This document shows, one piece after another, positions 11,555 to 20,792 of a DNA stretch of 64,000 bases. This stretch comes from Sulfoacidibacillus thermotolerans (GTDB lineage Bacteria; Bacillota; Bacilli; Alicyclobacillales; SLC66), in assembly GCF_003144315.1 (NCBI RefSeq), contig NZ_MPDK01000004.1, positions 62,001-126,000 on the forward strand, written 5' to 3'. The notes under the pieces were generated by a model. The model was not told where the DNA came from, searched no databases, and saw only the letters and a program-made list of their open reading frames with translations. Both the position numbers and the translations under genes were made by a program. How positions within the stretch are numbered: position 1 is the first letter of the stretch; the number at the start of each line of letters is the position of its first letter.

Positions 11555-12553
11555 GTGGCGGAGCCATTGTTGAAAGTTCGCAATTTAAGAACGTATTTTA
11601 TTAGTAAGAATTCCACGGTGAAGGCAGTTGACGGGGTAGATTTTGAAGTCTATCCAGGGAAAGTGCTAGGCATCGTGGGGGAATCAGGAAGTGGAAAGAG
11701 TATGACCTCTTTATCGGTCATGCGTTTAGTTCCTGGACCTCAAGGTAAGATTGTCGAAGGGGAGATCTTACTTGAAGGTCAAGATCTTTTGCAGCTTTCT
11801 GAGCGCGCGATGCGCGATGTTCGCGGCAATCGCATCGGCATGATCTTTCAAGAGCCGATGAGCGCGCTCAACCCTGTGTTAAAGATCGGGGAGCAGATTG
11901 GCGAAGTGCTTGTTCGCCATCGTAAAGTAACAAAGGCTCAGGCGAAAAAGCAAGCAGTCGCACTTTTGCGCAGTGTTGGATTTCCGCGGGCGGAGCAGAT
12001 TGTGGATGAATATCCGCATCAATTGTCCGGCGGAATGAGGCAGCGCGCGATGATTGCGATGGCTATGGCTTGCGAGCCGTCTTTGCTAATTGCAGATGAG
12101 CCGACAACGGCGCTTGATGTGACGATTCAGGCGCAGGTGTTAGATCTGATGCGCAGCCTTAAGGAACAAAATGGAACGGCGATTCTTTTGATTACGCACG
12201 ACCTTGGTGTAGTTGCACAAATGGCAGATGACGTCGTAGTGATGTATGGGGGTCAGGTGGTCGAAGCGGCCTCGGCGGATGAAATTTTTGATCACCCCTT
12301 ACATCCCTATACCCAAGCATTGATGGCTTCTATCCCGGTGATCGAAGAAGAGCGCGAGCGATTGCAGGCGATCCCAGGGACAGTGCCAAGCGCTGCAGAC
12401 TTTCCGTCTGGATGTCGATTTGCCCCACGCTGTGCATTGGCAGAAGAACGCTGCCACGAACAAATGCCTGAGTTGCGCGAAATTTCCCTCGCACATGCGG
12501 TGCGCTGTCTCGTAGTTCAAGGGAAAACCGATCGAAGGGAGAATGCAACATGA
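11555..12553 (+). CDS. oppD: OppD-type ATP-binding protein of oligopeptide/dipeptide ABC importer
   Basis: A 332-residue ABC ATPase with Walker A GESGSGKSM, signature LSGGMRQRAMIAMA and Walker B LIADEPTTALDVT. The C-terminal cysteine cluster (SGCRFAPRC...EERC) of the OppD/DppD family is present. Energises peptide uptake at the cytoplasmic face. GTG start after TGGAGGTG. Overlaps oppF by ATGA. First gene of an unusual order with both ATPases ahead of the binding protein and permeases. Confidence 0.94.
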   Translation: MAEPLLKVRNLRTYFISKNSTVKAVDGVDFEVYPGKVLGIVGESGSGKSMTSLSVMRLVPGPQGKIVEGEILLEGQDLLQLSERAMRDVRGNRIGMIFQEPMSALNPVLKIGEQIGEVLVRHRKVTKAQAKKQAVALLRSVGFPRAEQIVDEYPHQLSGGMRQRAMIAMAMACEPSLLIADEPTTALDVTIQAQVLDLMRSLKEQNGTAILLITHDLGVVAQMADDVVVMYGGQVVEAASADEIFDHPLHPYTQALMASIPVIEEERERLQAIPGTVPSAADFPSGCRFAPRCALAEERCHEQMPELREISLAHAVRCLVVQGKTDRRENAT

Positions 12554-13557
12554 GTGTAGGTGCCCCCGAATCCTTCGAAAAATTGCAGACTGTGCAACCG
12601 CTGCTTGAGGTGCGCAATATCAAAAAATATTTTCCAATAACAGGAGGGGTTTTGCGGCGTACGATTGGACACGTCAAAGCAGTTGATGACGTCTCATTTA
12701 CGTTAAATGAGGGGGAGACGCTCGGCCTGGTTGGAGAGTCAGGGTGCGGGAAATCAACACTGGGTCGCGTGATCATGCGCATTTATGAACCGACGGAAGG
12801 CACGCTTACGATCAATGGACAAGAGATCAGTCACCTCAAAGGAGAAGCATTGCGCAAACTGCGTCACCAATTTCAGATGGTCTTTCAAGATCCCTATTCG
12901 TCATTAAATCCGCGCATGAGTGTAGGCTCTCTAATTGCCGAGCCACTCCTTGTGAATCGGCGAGGTTCACGTGCACAGATTCAAGAGCAAGTGGAGTCTT
13001 TGCTTGCTATAGTCGGCCTGAGTCCTGAGGCGCGTGTGCGTTATCCGCACGAGTTTTCTGGAGGGCAGCGCCAGCGCATTGCAATTGCACGGGCACTCGC
13101 TTTGCGGCCAAAATTAATCGTGGCGGACGAAGCGGTTTCAGCACTTGATGTGTCGATTCAGGCGCAGATTTTAAATTTACTTGCCGATTTACGAAAAGAG
13201 TTCGGGTTGTCCTATGTGTTTATTTCTCACAATCTGGCGGTCGTTAAACATGTGAGTGATCGGGTGGCGGTGATGTATTTAGGGCGTTTGGTTGAACTTG
13301 CGCCAAAGTCAAAGCTCTATACACAACCCCTGCACCCGTATACGCAAGCGCTACTCTCTGCAGCACCTGAGCCAAAACGCCATGTGGCACGTGAACGCAT
13401 TGTCCTTATGGGCGATGTGCCTAGTCCAGCAAAACCGCCGAGTGGATGTGCGTTTCACACGCGCTGTCCACAGGTGATGGATGTATGTCGCAGCTTGCGC
13501 CCGGAGTTAAAAGAGCACACACCAGGGCAATATGTTGCTTGTCATATTTACTCATAA
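12550..13557 (+). CDS. oppF: OppF-type ATP-binding protein of oligopeptide/dipeptide ABC importer
   Basis: A 335-residue partner ATPase with Walker A GESGCGKST, signature FSGGQRQRIAIARA, Walker B IVADEAVSALDVS and the C-terminal cysteine motif (SGCAFHTRCPQ...C). It heterodimerises with OppD. Note EAVSALD instead of the more common EPVSALD, seen in many OppF proteins. Translationally coupled to oppD; 32 bp to oppA. Confidence 0.94.
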   Translation: MSVGAPESFEKLQTVQPLLEVRNIKKYFPITGGVLRRTIGHVKAVDDVSFTLNEGETLGLVGESGCGKSTLGRVIMRIYEPTEGTLTINGQEISHLKGEALRKLRHQFQMVFQDPYSSLNPRMSVGSLIAEPLLVNRRGSRAQIQEQVESLLAIVGLSPEARVRYPHEFSGGQRQRIAIARALALRPKLIVADEAVSALDVSIQAQILNLLADLRKEFGLSYVFISHNLAVVKHVSDRVAVMYLGRLVELAPKSKLYTQPLHPYTQALLSAAPEPKRHVARERIVLMGDVPSPAKPPSGCAFHTRCPQVMDVCRSLRPELKEHTPGQYVACHIYS

Positions 13558-13589
13558 CAGAAAAAGAATCAGAATAGGGGGCTACATAA

Positions 13590-15320
13590 ATGCAAAAGAA
13601 AACGACTATTTTTTCAGCAGCAGCCGTCGTCACGTTATCTGCATTACTTGCAGGGTGCGGTGGCGGGACAAATAGCGGGAGTGGATTGGGTCAAGCGGTT
13701 TCGGCAACCCCCGTAAACGGCGGCACGATTGTACAGGATTTTCCCACCTCATTTGGCTTGAATTTCATCCCTTATCTCTCGACCTCCTACTATACTCTCC
13801 AAGCATGGGCATTGCAATTTGATTCATTGCTGCAATTCAATCAAAACGATCAATTGATCGGCGACCTCGCAGACAAATGGACCGTCTCGCCAGACAAAAA
13901 GACGTATACCTTCTATTTGAATCCCAATGCCAAGTGGTCCGATGGCACACCGATCACTTCAAAAGACGTGCAACTTGGCGTCGATTGGCTACTATCAAAA
14001 AGCTACAATGTCACAGATGGCGGTTCCTATGGCTACATCCTTTCAAACGTTGTGGGTGTTCCGTCAAGCGGTTACCTCCCTGATGGACAGACGCCTTCTG
14101 GTTTTAAGATCATCAATTCACACGAGTTTTCGATCACGGTACAGCACGCCGATGCGGCTGTGCTTACCGCAGATTTGGCTGGTATTGTGCCCTTGCCCTA
14201 TTCGGTACTTGGGAAAATTCCAATGTCGCAATGGAAAGGGTCCCCATTTGACAAAAAACCATGGCTTGGCAGTGGCCAATTTATTATGACAAGTCTCGTT
14301 CCAGGGCAATCGATCACACAAAAAGCAAATCCTTATTATGTATTTGGCAAACCTCACATTGAGTATAATGTCTGGAAGGTGATCAGTCCGGATGTCGTCG
14401 ATGGGGATCTCGCTTCGGGCCAAGTGACGATTTCAAGCATTCACGCAACAGATGCGGCGAAGATGCGGCAAATTCCGAATGTTTCTGTAAATATTGAACC
14501 GACTAATGGATTTGATTATTTGGGCTGGCGATTAAATAACAGTGAATATGGCGATATTTTTAGTCGTGTGCGGTTTCGCCAAGCGGTAGAATATGCGCTA
14601 AATCGTCCTGCGATGATCAAAGCCCTATTTGACGGTTATGGTGTCGTTGAGAACGGACCCCTACCCCCCATTAATTTCTGGTATAACCAGGCATTAAATG
14701 GAACCTATCCATACGATCCTGCAAAGGCCAATCAATTGCTTGATGCACTAGGTATGAAGATAAAAAATGGTTGGCGGACATTGCCAAATGGGCAACCTTT
14801 TACCCCGACGCTGACGATTTCAAGTGGTGATGCAAACATTCAACGGCAAGCAGATTTTGTTCAGTACTACTTAAAGCAAGTGCATATTGATTTGAAAATT
14901 TTGCCTCCTATTAACTTTAATACGATTTTGAATCAATTGAACAACGATGCGAACGGCAAGCAGCCGATTCAAGGATTTCTGTTAGCGTGGAGTCTCAGCA
15001 ATGATCCAGATCCACGAGGGCTATGGCGCGCGACAGATACGATGAATACTACGTCGATCGACTGGACGAATACAAAAGATCCTGCGATTCAAGAAAACGA
15101 CAAACTGATTCACGAACAACATACGCGACAAGCGTTTGATCAACAATATCGCATTAGCATTCTGAATCAGTGGCAACAACTGCTTAACCAACAGATGCCA
15201 GAGAACTTCTTGTTTGACCAAGATACGGTCACAGCATATAACAAAAATTTACACGGTGTTGTCTTCTCTCCTTACGGTGCTTTGTTTGAGTACAAATGGT
15301 GGCTGTCGCCTTCAAGCTAA
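13590..15320 (+). CDS. oppA: OppA-type peptide-binding lipoprotein
   Basis: A 576-residue family-5 solute-binding protein. A lipoprotein signal peptide ends in the lipobox LLAGC at residues 19-23, so the mature protein is anchored to the outer face of the membrane. The family core is visible (DKWTVSPDKKTYTFYLNPNAKWSDGTPITSKDV). It captures peptides for the OppBC channel. Followed by a strong hairpin before oppB, which should make the binding protein more abundant than the permeases. Confidence 0.93.
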   Translation: MQKKTTIFSAAAVVTLSALLAGCGGGTNSGSGLGQAVSATPVNGGTIVQDFPTSFGLNFIPYLSTSYYTLQAWALQFDSLLQFNQNDQLIGDLADKWTVSPDKKTYTFYLNPNAKWSDGTPITSKDVQLGVDWLLSKSYNVTDGGSYGYILSNVVGVPSSGYLPDGQTPSGFKIINSHEFSITVQHADAAVLTADLAGIVPLPYSVLGKIPMSQWKGSPFDKKPWLGSGQFIMTSLVPGQSITQKANPYYVFGKPHIEYNVWKVISPDVVDGDLASGQVTISSIHATDAAKMRQIPNVSVNIEPTNGFDYLGWRLNNSEYGDIFSRVRFRQAVEYALNRPAMIKALFDGYGVVENGPLPPINFWYNQALNGTYPYDPAKANQLLDALGMKIKNGWRTLPNGQPFTPTLTISSGDANIQRQADFVQYYLKQVHIDLKILPPINFNTILNQLNNDANGKQPIQGFLLAWSLSNDPDPRGLWRATDTMNTTSIDWTNTKDPAIQENDKLIHEQHTRQAFDQQYRISILNQWQQLLNQQMPENFLFDQDTVTAYNKNLHGVVFSPYGALFEYKWWLSPSS

Positions 15321-15358
15321 GGCATCCTCTATGAAAGTCTATTTGTGAAAAATAAGAA

Positions 15359-15383
15359 GGGCAGGTCATGCCGCCTGCCCTTT
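15359..15383 (+). terminator. intra-operon hairpin (attenuator) between oppA and oppB
   Basis: Stem GGGCAGG / CCTGCCC, eight-base loop, followed by TTT. It lies between the binding-protein gene and the permease genes, so it probably acts as a partial terminator or 3' stabiliser that sets the expression ratio. Confidence 0.72.
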
Positions 15384-15412
15384 CGATTACGTAGAGTGGA
15401 AGGGGATTCACT

Positions 15413-16378
15413 TTGGCGACTTATATTATTCGCCGTTTACTTGGTTTAATTCCAACTTTGTTTGTCATCACTGTGATCGTGTTTATTTTGATGCATCTCA
15501 TGCCAGGCAATGCATTTCTTGCTTTGACGCAAAACCCTCATATCAAAGATGCGGCAGAAGTAATCAAGCGTAAAGAAGCGGAAGCTGGTTTGAATCTTCC
15601 TTTGTGGCAACAGTATGTGAATTGGGTTGTCAATCTGTTACACGGGAATCTCGGGACCTCCTATCAATACGACGAGCCAGTGGCACGGCTGATTGGTTTC
15701 TCTCTGCCAAATACGCTGACGCTCGCCATCACTGCGGAGATCATCGTGCTGCTGGCGGGAATACCAATGGGCCTGCTACAAGCGAGTCGAGTGAATAAGG
15801 CGTTTGATGTCAGCACGTCGTTTTTCGCAGTCTTGCTTTACTCGATTCCAAGCTTTGTGTTTGCGTTGTTCCTCATTTATATATTCTCTTTTACGCTAAA
15901 TTGGCTTCCCTCGTTTGGAACGGTAACCCCTGCAGTTCCTTGGTCTGGGGATCTAGGCGATCGCATTTCGCATCTGATCTTACCGGCACTGGCACTTGCG
16001 CTTCCATCGATTGCTTTTTACTCTCGTTTGACGCGTGGCAATACTTTGCAGGTGATCGTTCAGGATTTTGTTCGCACAGCCCGTTCCAAAGGATTGCGCG
16101 ACAGTCGTGTGCTGTTTCGTCATGTCTTACGAAACGCCATTATTCCCATCATTACACAGTTTGGGTTTGACATCGGAGGGCTATTTAGTGGGGCTGTATT
16201 AATCGAAGAAATTTTTACCTGGCCGGGCATGGGGGAGTTGACCGTAAGCGCGAATTTAAATCGCGATTATCCGGTCATACTTGCGACGACCCTGATCTTT
16301 GCTGTAACCGTGTTGATCGGCAATCTGGTTGCAGATATTTTGCTTGCAATCGCGGATCCGCGTATTCGGTATAATTAG
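15413..16378 (+). CDS. oppB: OppB-type permease
   Basis: A 321-residue permease starting with the typical YIIRRLLGLIPTLFVITVIVF segment of OppB/DppB, with the cytoplasmic EAA-type loop (VQDFVRTARSKGLRDSRVLFRHVLRN). About six membrane helices. TTG start after GGAAGGGGA. Two bp separate it from oppC. Confidence 0.93.
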   Translation: MATYIIRRLLGLIPTLFVITVIVFILMHLMPGNAFLALTQNPHIKDAAEVIKRKEAEAGLNLPLWQQYVNWVVNLLHGNLGTSYQYDEPVARLIGFSLPNTLTLAITAEIIVLLAGIPMGLLQASRVNKAFDVSTSFFAVLLYSIPSFVFALFLIYIFSFTLNWLPSFGTVTPAVPWSGDLGDRISHLILPALALALPSIAFYSRLTRGNTLQVIVQDFVRTARSKGLRDSRVLFRHVLRNAIIPIITQFGFDIGGLFSGAVLIEEIFTWPGMGELTVSANLNRDYPVILATTLIFAVTVLIGNLVADILLAIADPRIRYN

Positions 16379-16380
16379 GG

Positions 16381-17298
16381 GTGGACAAGGTGGCAGTACA
16401 AGCATTGCACAATAAAGCAAAGACAGGCGAGACAAAGCGCAAGAGAGTGCAATCTCCCTGGCGGCTTTCACTTCAACGGTTTATGCGCAATCGGCTCGCA
16501 GTCGCAGGTTTTTTTACGTTGTTAGTGATTATCTTCGTGACAGTGGCAGCGCCGCTTTTTACGCCGTATAATCCGACTGCGATCAACATCATGAATACGA
16601 ATTTGCCTCCTTCTGCCGCTCATCCGCTTGGCACCGATGGGTCTGGTTACGACAACCTCGCACGCTTATTGTACGGGGGGCGCGTCGATTTGACGGTAGC
16701 TGTTGCGGCAGCTCTGATGACGATGCTCATTGGCGTCATATATGGAGGGATTTCTGGTTTTTTTGGCGGATGGATCGACAATTTAATGATGCGTTTTGTC
16801 GATGTCATGTTAAACTTTCCATTTATCCCGTTTATTTTAGCGCTAGAGGCGATCTTTAATACTTCTGGTGAATTGATTTTGATCACCGTGGTTTCACTTA
16901 CTGCGTGGCCGGGCCCAGCTCGTTTTATGCGGGGTATTTTCTTACAACTGCGGGAGCAGGATTATGTACTTGGTGCAGTCACGATTGGTGCAAGTAAGTG
17001 GCGGATCATTTTTCGGCATATGTTGCCCAATACAATTAGCAGTTTGGCTGTACTTGTGAGTATGTCTGTCGCGGGGTATGTCGGGCTTGATGCTGGTCTT
17101 ACGTTTTTGGGGCTGGGATTGCCTTTAACAGTTCCCTCATGGGGGGGAATGCTCAGTCAAGCATCCAATTACATTGATATGCGCACTGAGCCGTATTCGT
17201 GGATTCCTCCTGCTCTTATGATCATACTTACAATTTTGTCGGTGAATTTTATTGGGGATGGGTTACGCGATGCATTTGATCCGCAAGCACGTACGTAA
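16381..17298 (+). CDS. oppC: OppC-type permease
   Basis: A 305-residue permease with the OppC N-terminal domain (SPWRLSLQRFMRNRLAVAGFF) and the EAA-type loop (REQDYVLGAVTIGASKWRIIFRHMLPN). It forms the channel with OppB. GTG at 16381 is assumed; an in-frame GTG at 16390 is possible. Ends the operon, 75 bp before a terminator. Confidence 0.93.
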   Translation: MDKVAVQALHNKAKTGETKRKRVQSPWRLSLQRFMRNRLAVAGFFTLLVIIFVTVAAPLFTPYNPTAINIMNTNLPPSAAHPLGTDGSGYDNLARLLYGGRVDLTVAVAAALMTMLIGVIYGGISGFFGGWIDNLMMRFVDVMLNFPFIPFILALEAIFNTSGELILITVVSLTAWPGPARFMRGIFLQLREQDYVLGAVTIGASKWRIIFRHMLPNTISSLAVLVSMSVAGYVGLDAGLTFLGLGLPLTVPSWGGMLSQASNYIDMRTEPYSWIPPALMIILTILSVNFIGDGLRDAFDPQART

Positions 17299-17373
17299 GT
17301 TTCTTGTCTACCTGCAGCAAATCATTGCTGTCGGATTGGGCTCCATGATGCATAAGAATTTTTACTTCTCGAT

Positions 17374-17400
17374 ACCAGGTCGCAGGATGGCCTGGTTTTT
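17374..17400 (+). terminator. terminator of the opp operon
   Basis: Stem ACCAGG / CCTGGT with an 11-base loop followed by TTTT. Confidence 0.78.
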
Positions 17401-17412
17401 GTATTCTAGGTG

Positions 17413-17441
17413 TTGCAATTTTTGCGTATCCCGCATATAGT
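17413..17441 (+). promoter_or_regulatory. sigma-A promoter of the NRAMP-related gene
   Basis: TTGCAA, 17-bp spacer, TATAGT, located just after the opp terminator. It leaves an untranslated leader of roughly 90 bases in which no known metal riboswitch was recognised. Confidence 0.6.
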
Positions 17442-17540
17442 GAATGTATAAGTGGCGTTTGGGAAACTTTTTTTCTTGAACGACAATATGTGTGACTTGG
17501 CTAAACTACGCAATTTTTATTTATTTAGAAGGAGGCGTAC

Positions 17541-18869
17541 ATGATGTCGATTCAAGCTCCAGGTCGCGAAGAGGCGGCGCGCGCTCTCGATCGGATTCGG
17601 GTTGCCAGAGCGAGGATGGGTCGCTCATGGTTGCGCTTATTATGGTTGCTTGTAGGTCCTGGGATTCTAGTGATGCTCGGTGAGAATGATGGTCCTTCGA
17701 TGCTTTCTTACTCTGCGACAGGATCCCAATATGGGATTGGGTTTTTTCTCCCTTTTGTGGTACTCACTTTTGCCCTAGCGTTTGTGGCTCAAGAGATCAC
17801 AGTTAGACTTGGTGCTGTTTCTAAAGCTGGTCACGCAGAGTTGATCTATCGTCGATTTGGACGTTTTTGGGGCAATTTTGCTATGATTGACCTTTTGTTT
17901 ACAAATGTACTGACACTGATCACAGAATTTGTTGCAATTGTTGCAGGAGCCTCTTATTTTGGCATTTCAAAATATATTGCAGTGAGTGCAGCGTTTCTTG
18001 TCGTGACGTTGGCGCTTAGTGCCCGACGCTACTGGTCGTGGGAACGCGTCACGTTGTTACTCGCACTTGGAAACCTCGTCTTTGTTCCGGTGGCACTTCT
18101 GTCTCATCCAAATTGGTCGGCTGTAGGGCATGCTTTTCTCACTTGGTCTCCTCTTCCCAATGGGGGATTAAATGAACAAACGATTATCATTTTGCTCTCG
18201 GATATTGGAGCGACGATCACACCATGGATGCTCTTTTTCCAGCAAGGTGCAGTGAGCGATAAAGGATTATCAACGCGTGATATTCGCATGGGACGCATCG
18301 ATACAGCAATTGGCGCCTTGCTTGCAACAGTTGCAGCAACGGCTTGTATCCTGGCCACGGCGCCTCTATACACGCATCATATGAATGCGAGCCAATATGG
18401 AGCAGCACAGTTTGCGCAAGCACTCGTACCTTATGTGGGGCATGTAGGAGGAACTCTGTTTGCGCTTGGCATCCTTGAGGCTGGACTCGTTGCAATTGTT
18501 GCGATCTCGACTTCATCTGCCTATGCGTTTGGTGAAGTGACACAAAAAGCGCACAGCTTAAATCGGACGTTTCGCGAGGCAAAGGGATTTTATCTCGTTC
18601 TCTTGCTCGTTGCAGGGCTGAGCGGTAGCGTCGTCCTCATACCCGGATTTCCACTTGAATTTGTCGTTTTAATCGTCAATGTGCTTGCTGTTTTGACAAT
18701 GCCACCTGCAATTGGATTTTTGTTGTTACTTGTAAATGATAAAGAAATTATGGGGGAGCATCGCAGTGGTTGGCTGCTAAACACGCTTGGCATTGGGGTT
18801 GGGGCGTTTGTGTCACTTGCGGGAATTCTGTATGCGTTGACCGTTATTTTTCCAACGCTGCATTTTTAA
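17541..18869 (+). CDS. NRAMP-related divalent metal transporter with altered metal-site motifs
   Basis: A 442-residue, roughly 11-helix protein of the NRAMP fold (GPGILVMLGENDGPSMLSY in the first helix). Canonical NRAMP Mn/Fe transporters have DPGN in helix 1 and a Met-Pro-His motif in helix 6. Here they read NDGPS and TPWMLFFQQ, so the soft-metal-selecting Met is missing. This pattern resembles the NRAMP-related magnesium transporters, so Mg2+ or another hard cation is a reasonable guess. ATG at 17541 or 17544 follows GAAGGAGG. The next small gene may be co-transcribed. Confidence 0.85.
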   Translation: MMSIQAPGREEAARALDRIRVARARMGRSWLRLLWLLVGPGILVMLGENDGPSMLSYSATGSQYGIGFFLPFVVLTFALAFVAQEITVRLGAVSKAGHAELIYRRFGRFWGNFAMIDLLFTNVLTLITEFVAIVAGASYFGISKYIAVSAAFLVVTLALSARRYWSWERVTLLLALGNLVFVPVALLSHPNWSAVGHAFLTWSPLPNGGLNEQTIIILLSDIGATITPWMLFFQQGAVSDKGLSTRDIRMGRIDTAIGALLATVAATACILATAPLYTHHMNASQYGAAQFAQALVPYVGHVGGTLFALGILEAGLVAIVAISTSSAYAFGEVTQKAHSLNRTFREAKGFYLVLLLVAGLSGSVVLIPGFPLEFVVLIVNVLAVLTMPPAIGFLLLLVNDKEIMGEHRSGWLLNTLGIGVGAFVSLAGILYALTVIFPTLHF

Positions 18870-18911
18870 GTGGATAGAAAAAATTTGATTTCGTAGGGTG
18901 AGGTGTAACGT

Positions 18912-19157
18912 ATGGCGACGCCAACAAGTGAACTTCTGTATCCGTTGCAACAAGGTCCGATACGACTTAAGGAATTGCATGAGAAACCAGAAGTCATCGA
19001 GGAGACATTGCGCGAACACAAAGAAGCACTGCAAAAAGTTGAGCAGTTGGGTCTGCGACCGCTTAGTCCACTCGTAAGAGTAACTATCTGGGGATTAAGG
19101 CTATACGTCTTATTTATGGTGGTTATCGTGATTGTAAACGTCATACAAAACCTATAA
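18912..19157 (+). CDS. small C-terminally membrane-anchored protein, unknown function
   Basis: An 81-residue protein. Residues 1-55 are charged and probably helical (EVIEETLREHKEALQKVEQL), and residues 57-79 form a single hydrophobic helix at the very C-terminus. This is the layout of a tail-anchored or single-pass protein with the soluble part inside. It follows the NRAMP-related gene by 42 bp and could be its accessory subunit. No family is recognised. Confidence 0.65.
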   Translation: MATPTSELLYPLQQGPIRLKELHEKPEVIEETLREHKEALQKVEQLGLRPLSPLVRVTIWGLRLYVLFMVVIVIVNVIQNL

Positions 19158-19276
19158 GTTTACGTCTTGTGCGCCCTTTTTTCGAGTCGTGGAGAATGGG
19201 GCGCTTTGCTGTCATTTTACTTGTGTGAAGCAATGGGGAGACTTGACGATGTAGTAAGAGTACGCTACTCTGTATA

Positions 19277-19298
19277 CGAATGAATGAACAGCCATTCG
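19277..19298 (+). promoter_or_regulatory. imperfect dyad, candidate FadR/TetR operator
   Basis: CGAATG and CATTCG flank a 10-base centre that also holds matching TG/CA pairs (8 of 11 pairs match). The Bacillus FadR site has the form TGAATGA...TCATTCA, so this is similar. It lies 14 bp before the TetR gene and downstream of a TTGACG element at 19243-19248, consistent with autoregulation. Confidence 0.5.
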
Positions 19299-19311
19299 AT
19301 GTGGACAGGAG

Positions 19312-19929
19312 ATGAGTGCCATCGCACAACGCAAAGATGCAGCCAAGTATCATGCGATATTAGAGGCTGCAATTAAAGTGATGGCAGTGTCAGGTTATCA
19401 TGGGGCGCAGGTCGCACGTATTGCACGCGAGGCGGGTGTGGCTGACGGGACGGTATATCTGTACTTTAAAAATAAAGAAGACATTCTCGTCTCAGTCTTA
19501 CGAGAGACGATCTCCCAGATTATCATGCTGTCTACTTGGCTAGAAGGTGATCATCCGGAACCATTGCTTGCATTACACAAACTCATTGAGGGGCATTTTA
19601 CGACCCTTGGGAGGAATCCTGATCTTGCTTTAGTACTACAGGTTCACGTGCGTCAGTCAGACCCTGCGATTCGAGAGCAGGTAGCAGATATGATGCGACC
19701 CTATCATCGCATGCTCGAACGAATTTTAGTGCTCGGACAAGAGACAGGCGTTTTTCGACAGCCGTTTGATGTTCGCATTGCTCGCCGGATGATCTTTGGT
19801 ACGATTGACGAGACTGTGAATGCGTGGATTTTTACTGGAGCAAAGTACGATCTCGCTGCACAGACAGACCCCGTATATGATATGCTTTTGCGTGGAATCG
19901 GAAAAGGGGATAAGCTGTCGGAGATTTAA
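19312..19929 (+). CDS. TetR family regulator, FadR (YsiA)-like
   Basis: A 205-residue TetR protein: HTH at residues 12-58 (ILEAAIKVMAVSGYHGAQVARIAREAGVADGTVYLYFKNKEDIL) and an alpha-helical ligand domain. The gene order fadR-etfB-etfA matches the Bacillus fatty-acid degradation operon, in which FadR is released from DNA by long-chain acyl-CoA. No acyl-CoA dehydrogenase or ligase lies in this window, so those enzymes must be elsewhere. The RBS AGGAG is very close to the ATG. Confidence 0.83.
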   Translation: MSAIAQRKDAAKYHAILEAAIKVMAVSGYHGAQVARIAREAGVADGTVYLYFKNKEDILVSVLRETISQIIMLSTWLEGDHPEPLLALHKLIEGHFTTLGRNPDLALVLQVHVRQSDPAIREQVADMMRPYHRMLERILVLGQETGVFRQPFDVRIARRMIFGTIDETVNAWIFTGAKYDLAAQTDPVYDMLLRGIGKGDKLSEI

Positions 19930-19975
19930 GAAACGTTGAAGGCAAAAGAGAAACTAAGAGTAGAGGAGTGTCCCT

Positions 19976-20743
19976 ATGAACATCATCGTATGCATTAAGC
20001 AGACGTTTGATACAGAGGCGAAAATTTCATTAGAAAATGGCGCGGTTAAAGAAGACGGCGTTCAGTTTATTTTAAATCCATATGATGAGTACGCAGTTGA
20101 AGAGGCACTAAAGATCAAAGAAGAACAGGGTGGTGAAGTGACGGTCGTCACAGTAGGCCCTGCGCGTGTAGAAGAGGCGATTCGCACGGCGCTGGCAATG
20201 GGAGCAGATGAGGCGATTCACATTGAAGATGAAGCGGCGTATGGCGATGAATACACAATCGCTGAGGTCTTAGCGGCTGCGATTCGACAAAAGTCTTACG
20301 ACTTAATTTTAGCGGGGAATCAGGCTGTTGATGATGGTTCAGGTCAAGTGGCTGTGAGATTGGCACAGCTGCTCGACATTGCACATATTTCGACGATTAC
20401 AAAACTTGAAATTCATGGCACACAAGTGGTTGCAGAGCGCGATGCAGAGGGGGATACAGAGATTGCTGAAGCATCTTTGCCCGTCTTGGTCACTGCACAA
20501 CAAGGGTTAAATGAACCGCGCTATCCCTCGTTGATCGGGATCCGCAAAGCGAGTAAAAAGCCTTTGACAAAATTGACGTTAGCAGACCTTGGTTTATCTG
20601 CTGATGCAGTTGGGCGAAAAGTAACTCCGGTAGAAGTGTTTTTACCTGCTGCTAAAGGAGCTGGACGTATACTCGAAGGGGATACTGCGATGCGAGTACA
20701 AGAATTAGTGCGAGAATTGCGGCAAACGAGTAAAGTACTGTAA
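19976..20743 (+). CDS. etfB: electron transfer flavoprotein, beta subunit
   Basis: A 255-residue protein with the EtfB signature (MNIIVCIKQTFDTEAKI, ADEAIHIED, LAGNQAVDDGSGQVA). It forms a soluble heterodimer with EtfA, carries AMP and FAD, and passes electrons from acyl-CoA dehydrogenases to the quinone pool. RBS AGAGGAG. Probably one transcript with fadR and etfA. Confidence 0.95.
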   Translation: MNIIVCIKQTFDTEAKISLENGAVKEDGVQFILNPYDEYAVEEALKIKEEQGGEVTVVTVGPARVEEAIRTALAMGADEAIHIEDEAAYGDEYTIAEVLAAAIRQKSYDLILAGNQAVDDGSGQVAVRLAQLLDIAHISTITKLEIHGTQVVAERDAEGDTEIAEASLPVLVTAQQGLNEPRYPSLIGIRKASKKPLTKLTLADLGLSADAVGRKVTPVEVFLPAAKGAGRILEGDTAMRVQELVRELRQTSKVL

Positions 20744-20792
20744 TTTCAAGAGGAAGTGTTTATAGGTATTTATGTCCTAAGGAGTGATTGAA

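Noticed and set aside
17299-17540. Metal riboswitch (M-box or yybP-ykoY type) before the NRAMP-related gene
   Set aside because: The roughly 90-base leader after the promoter is too short and shows none of the conserved motifs.
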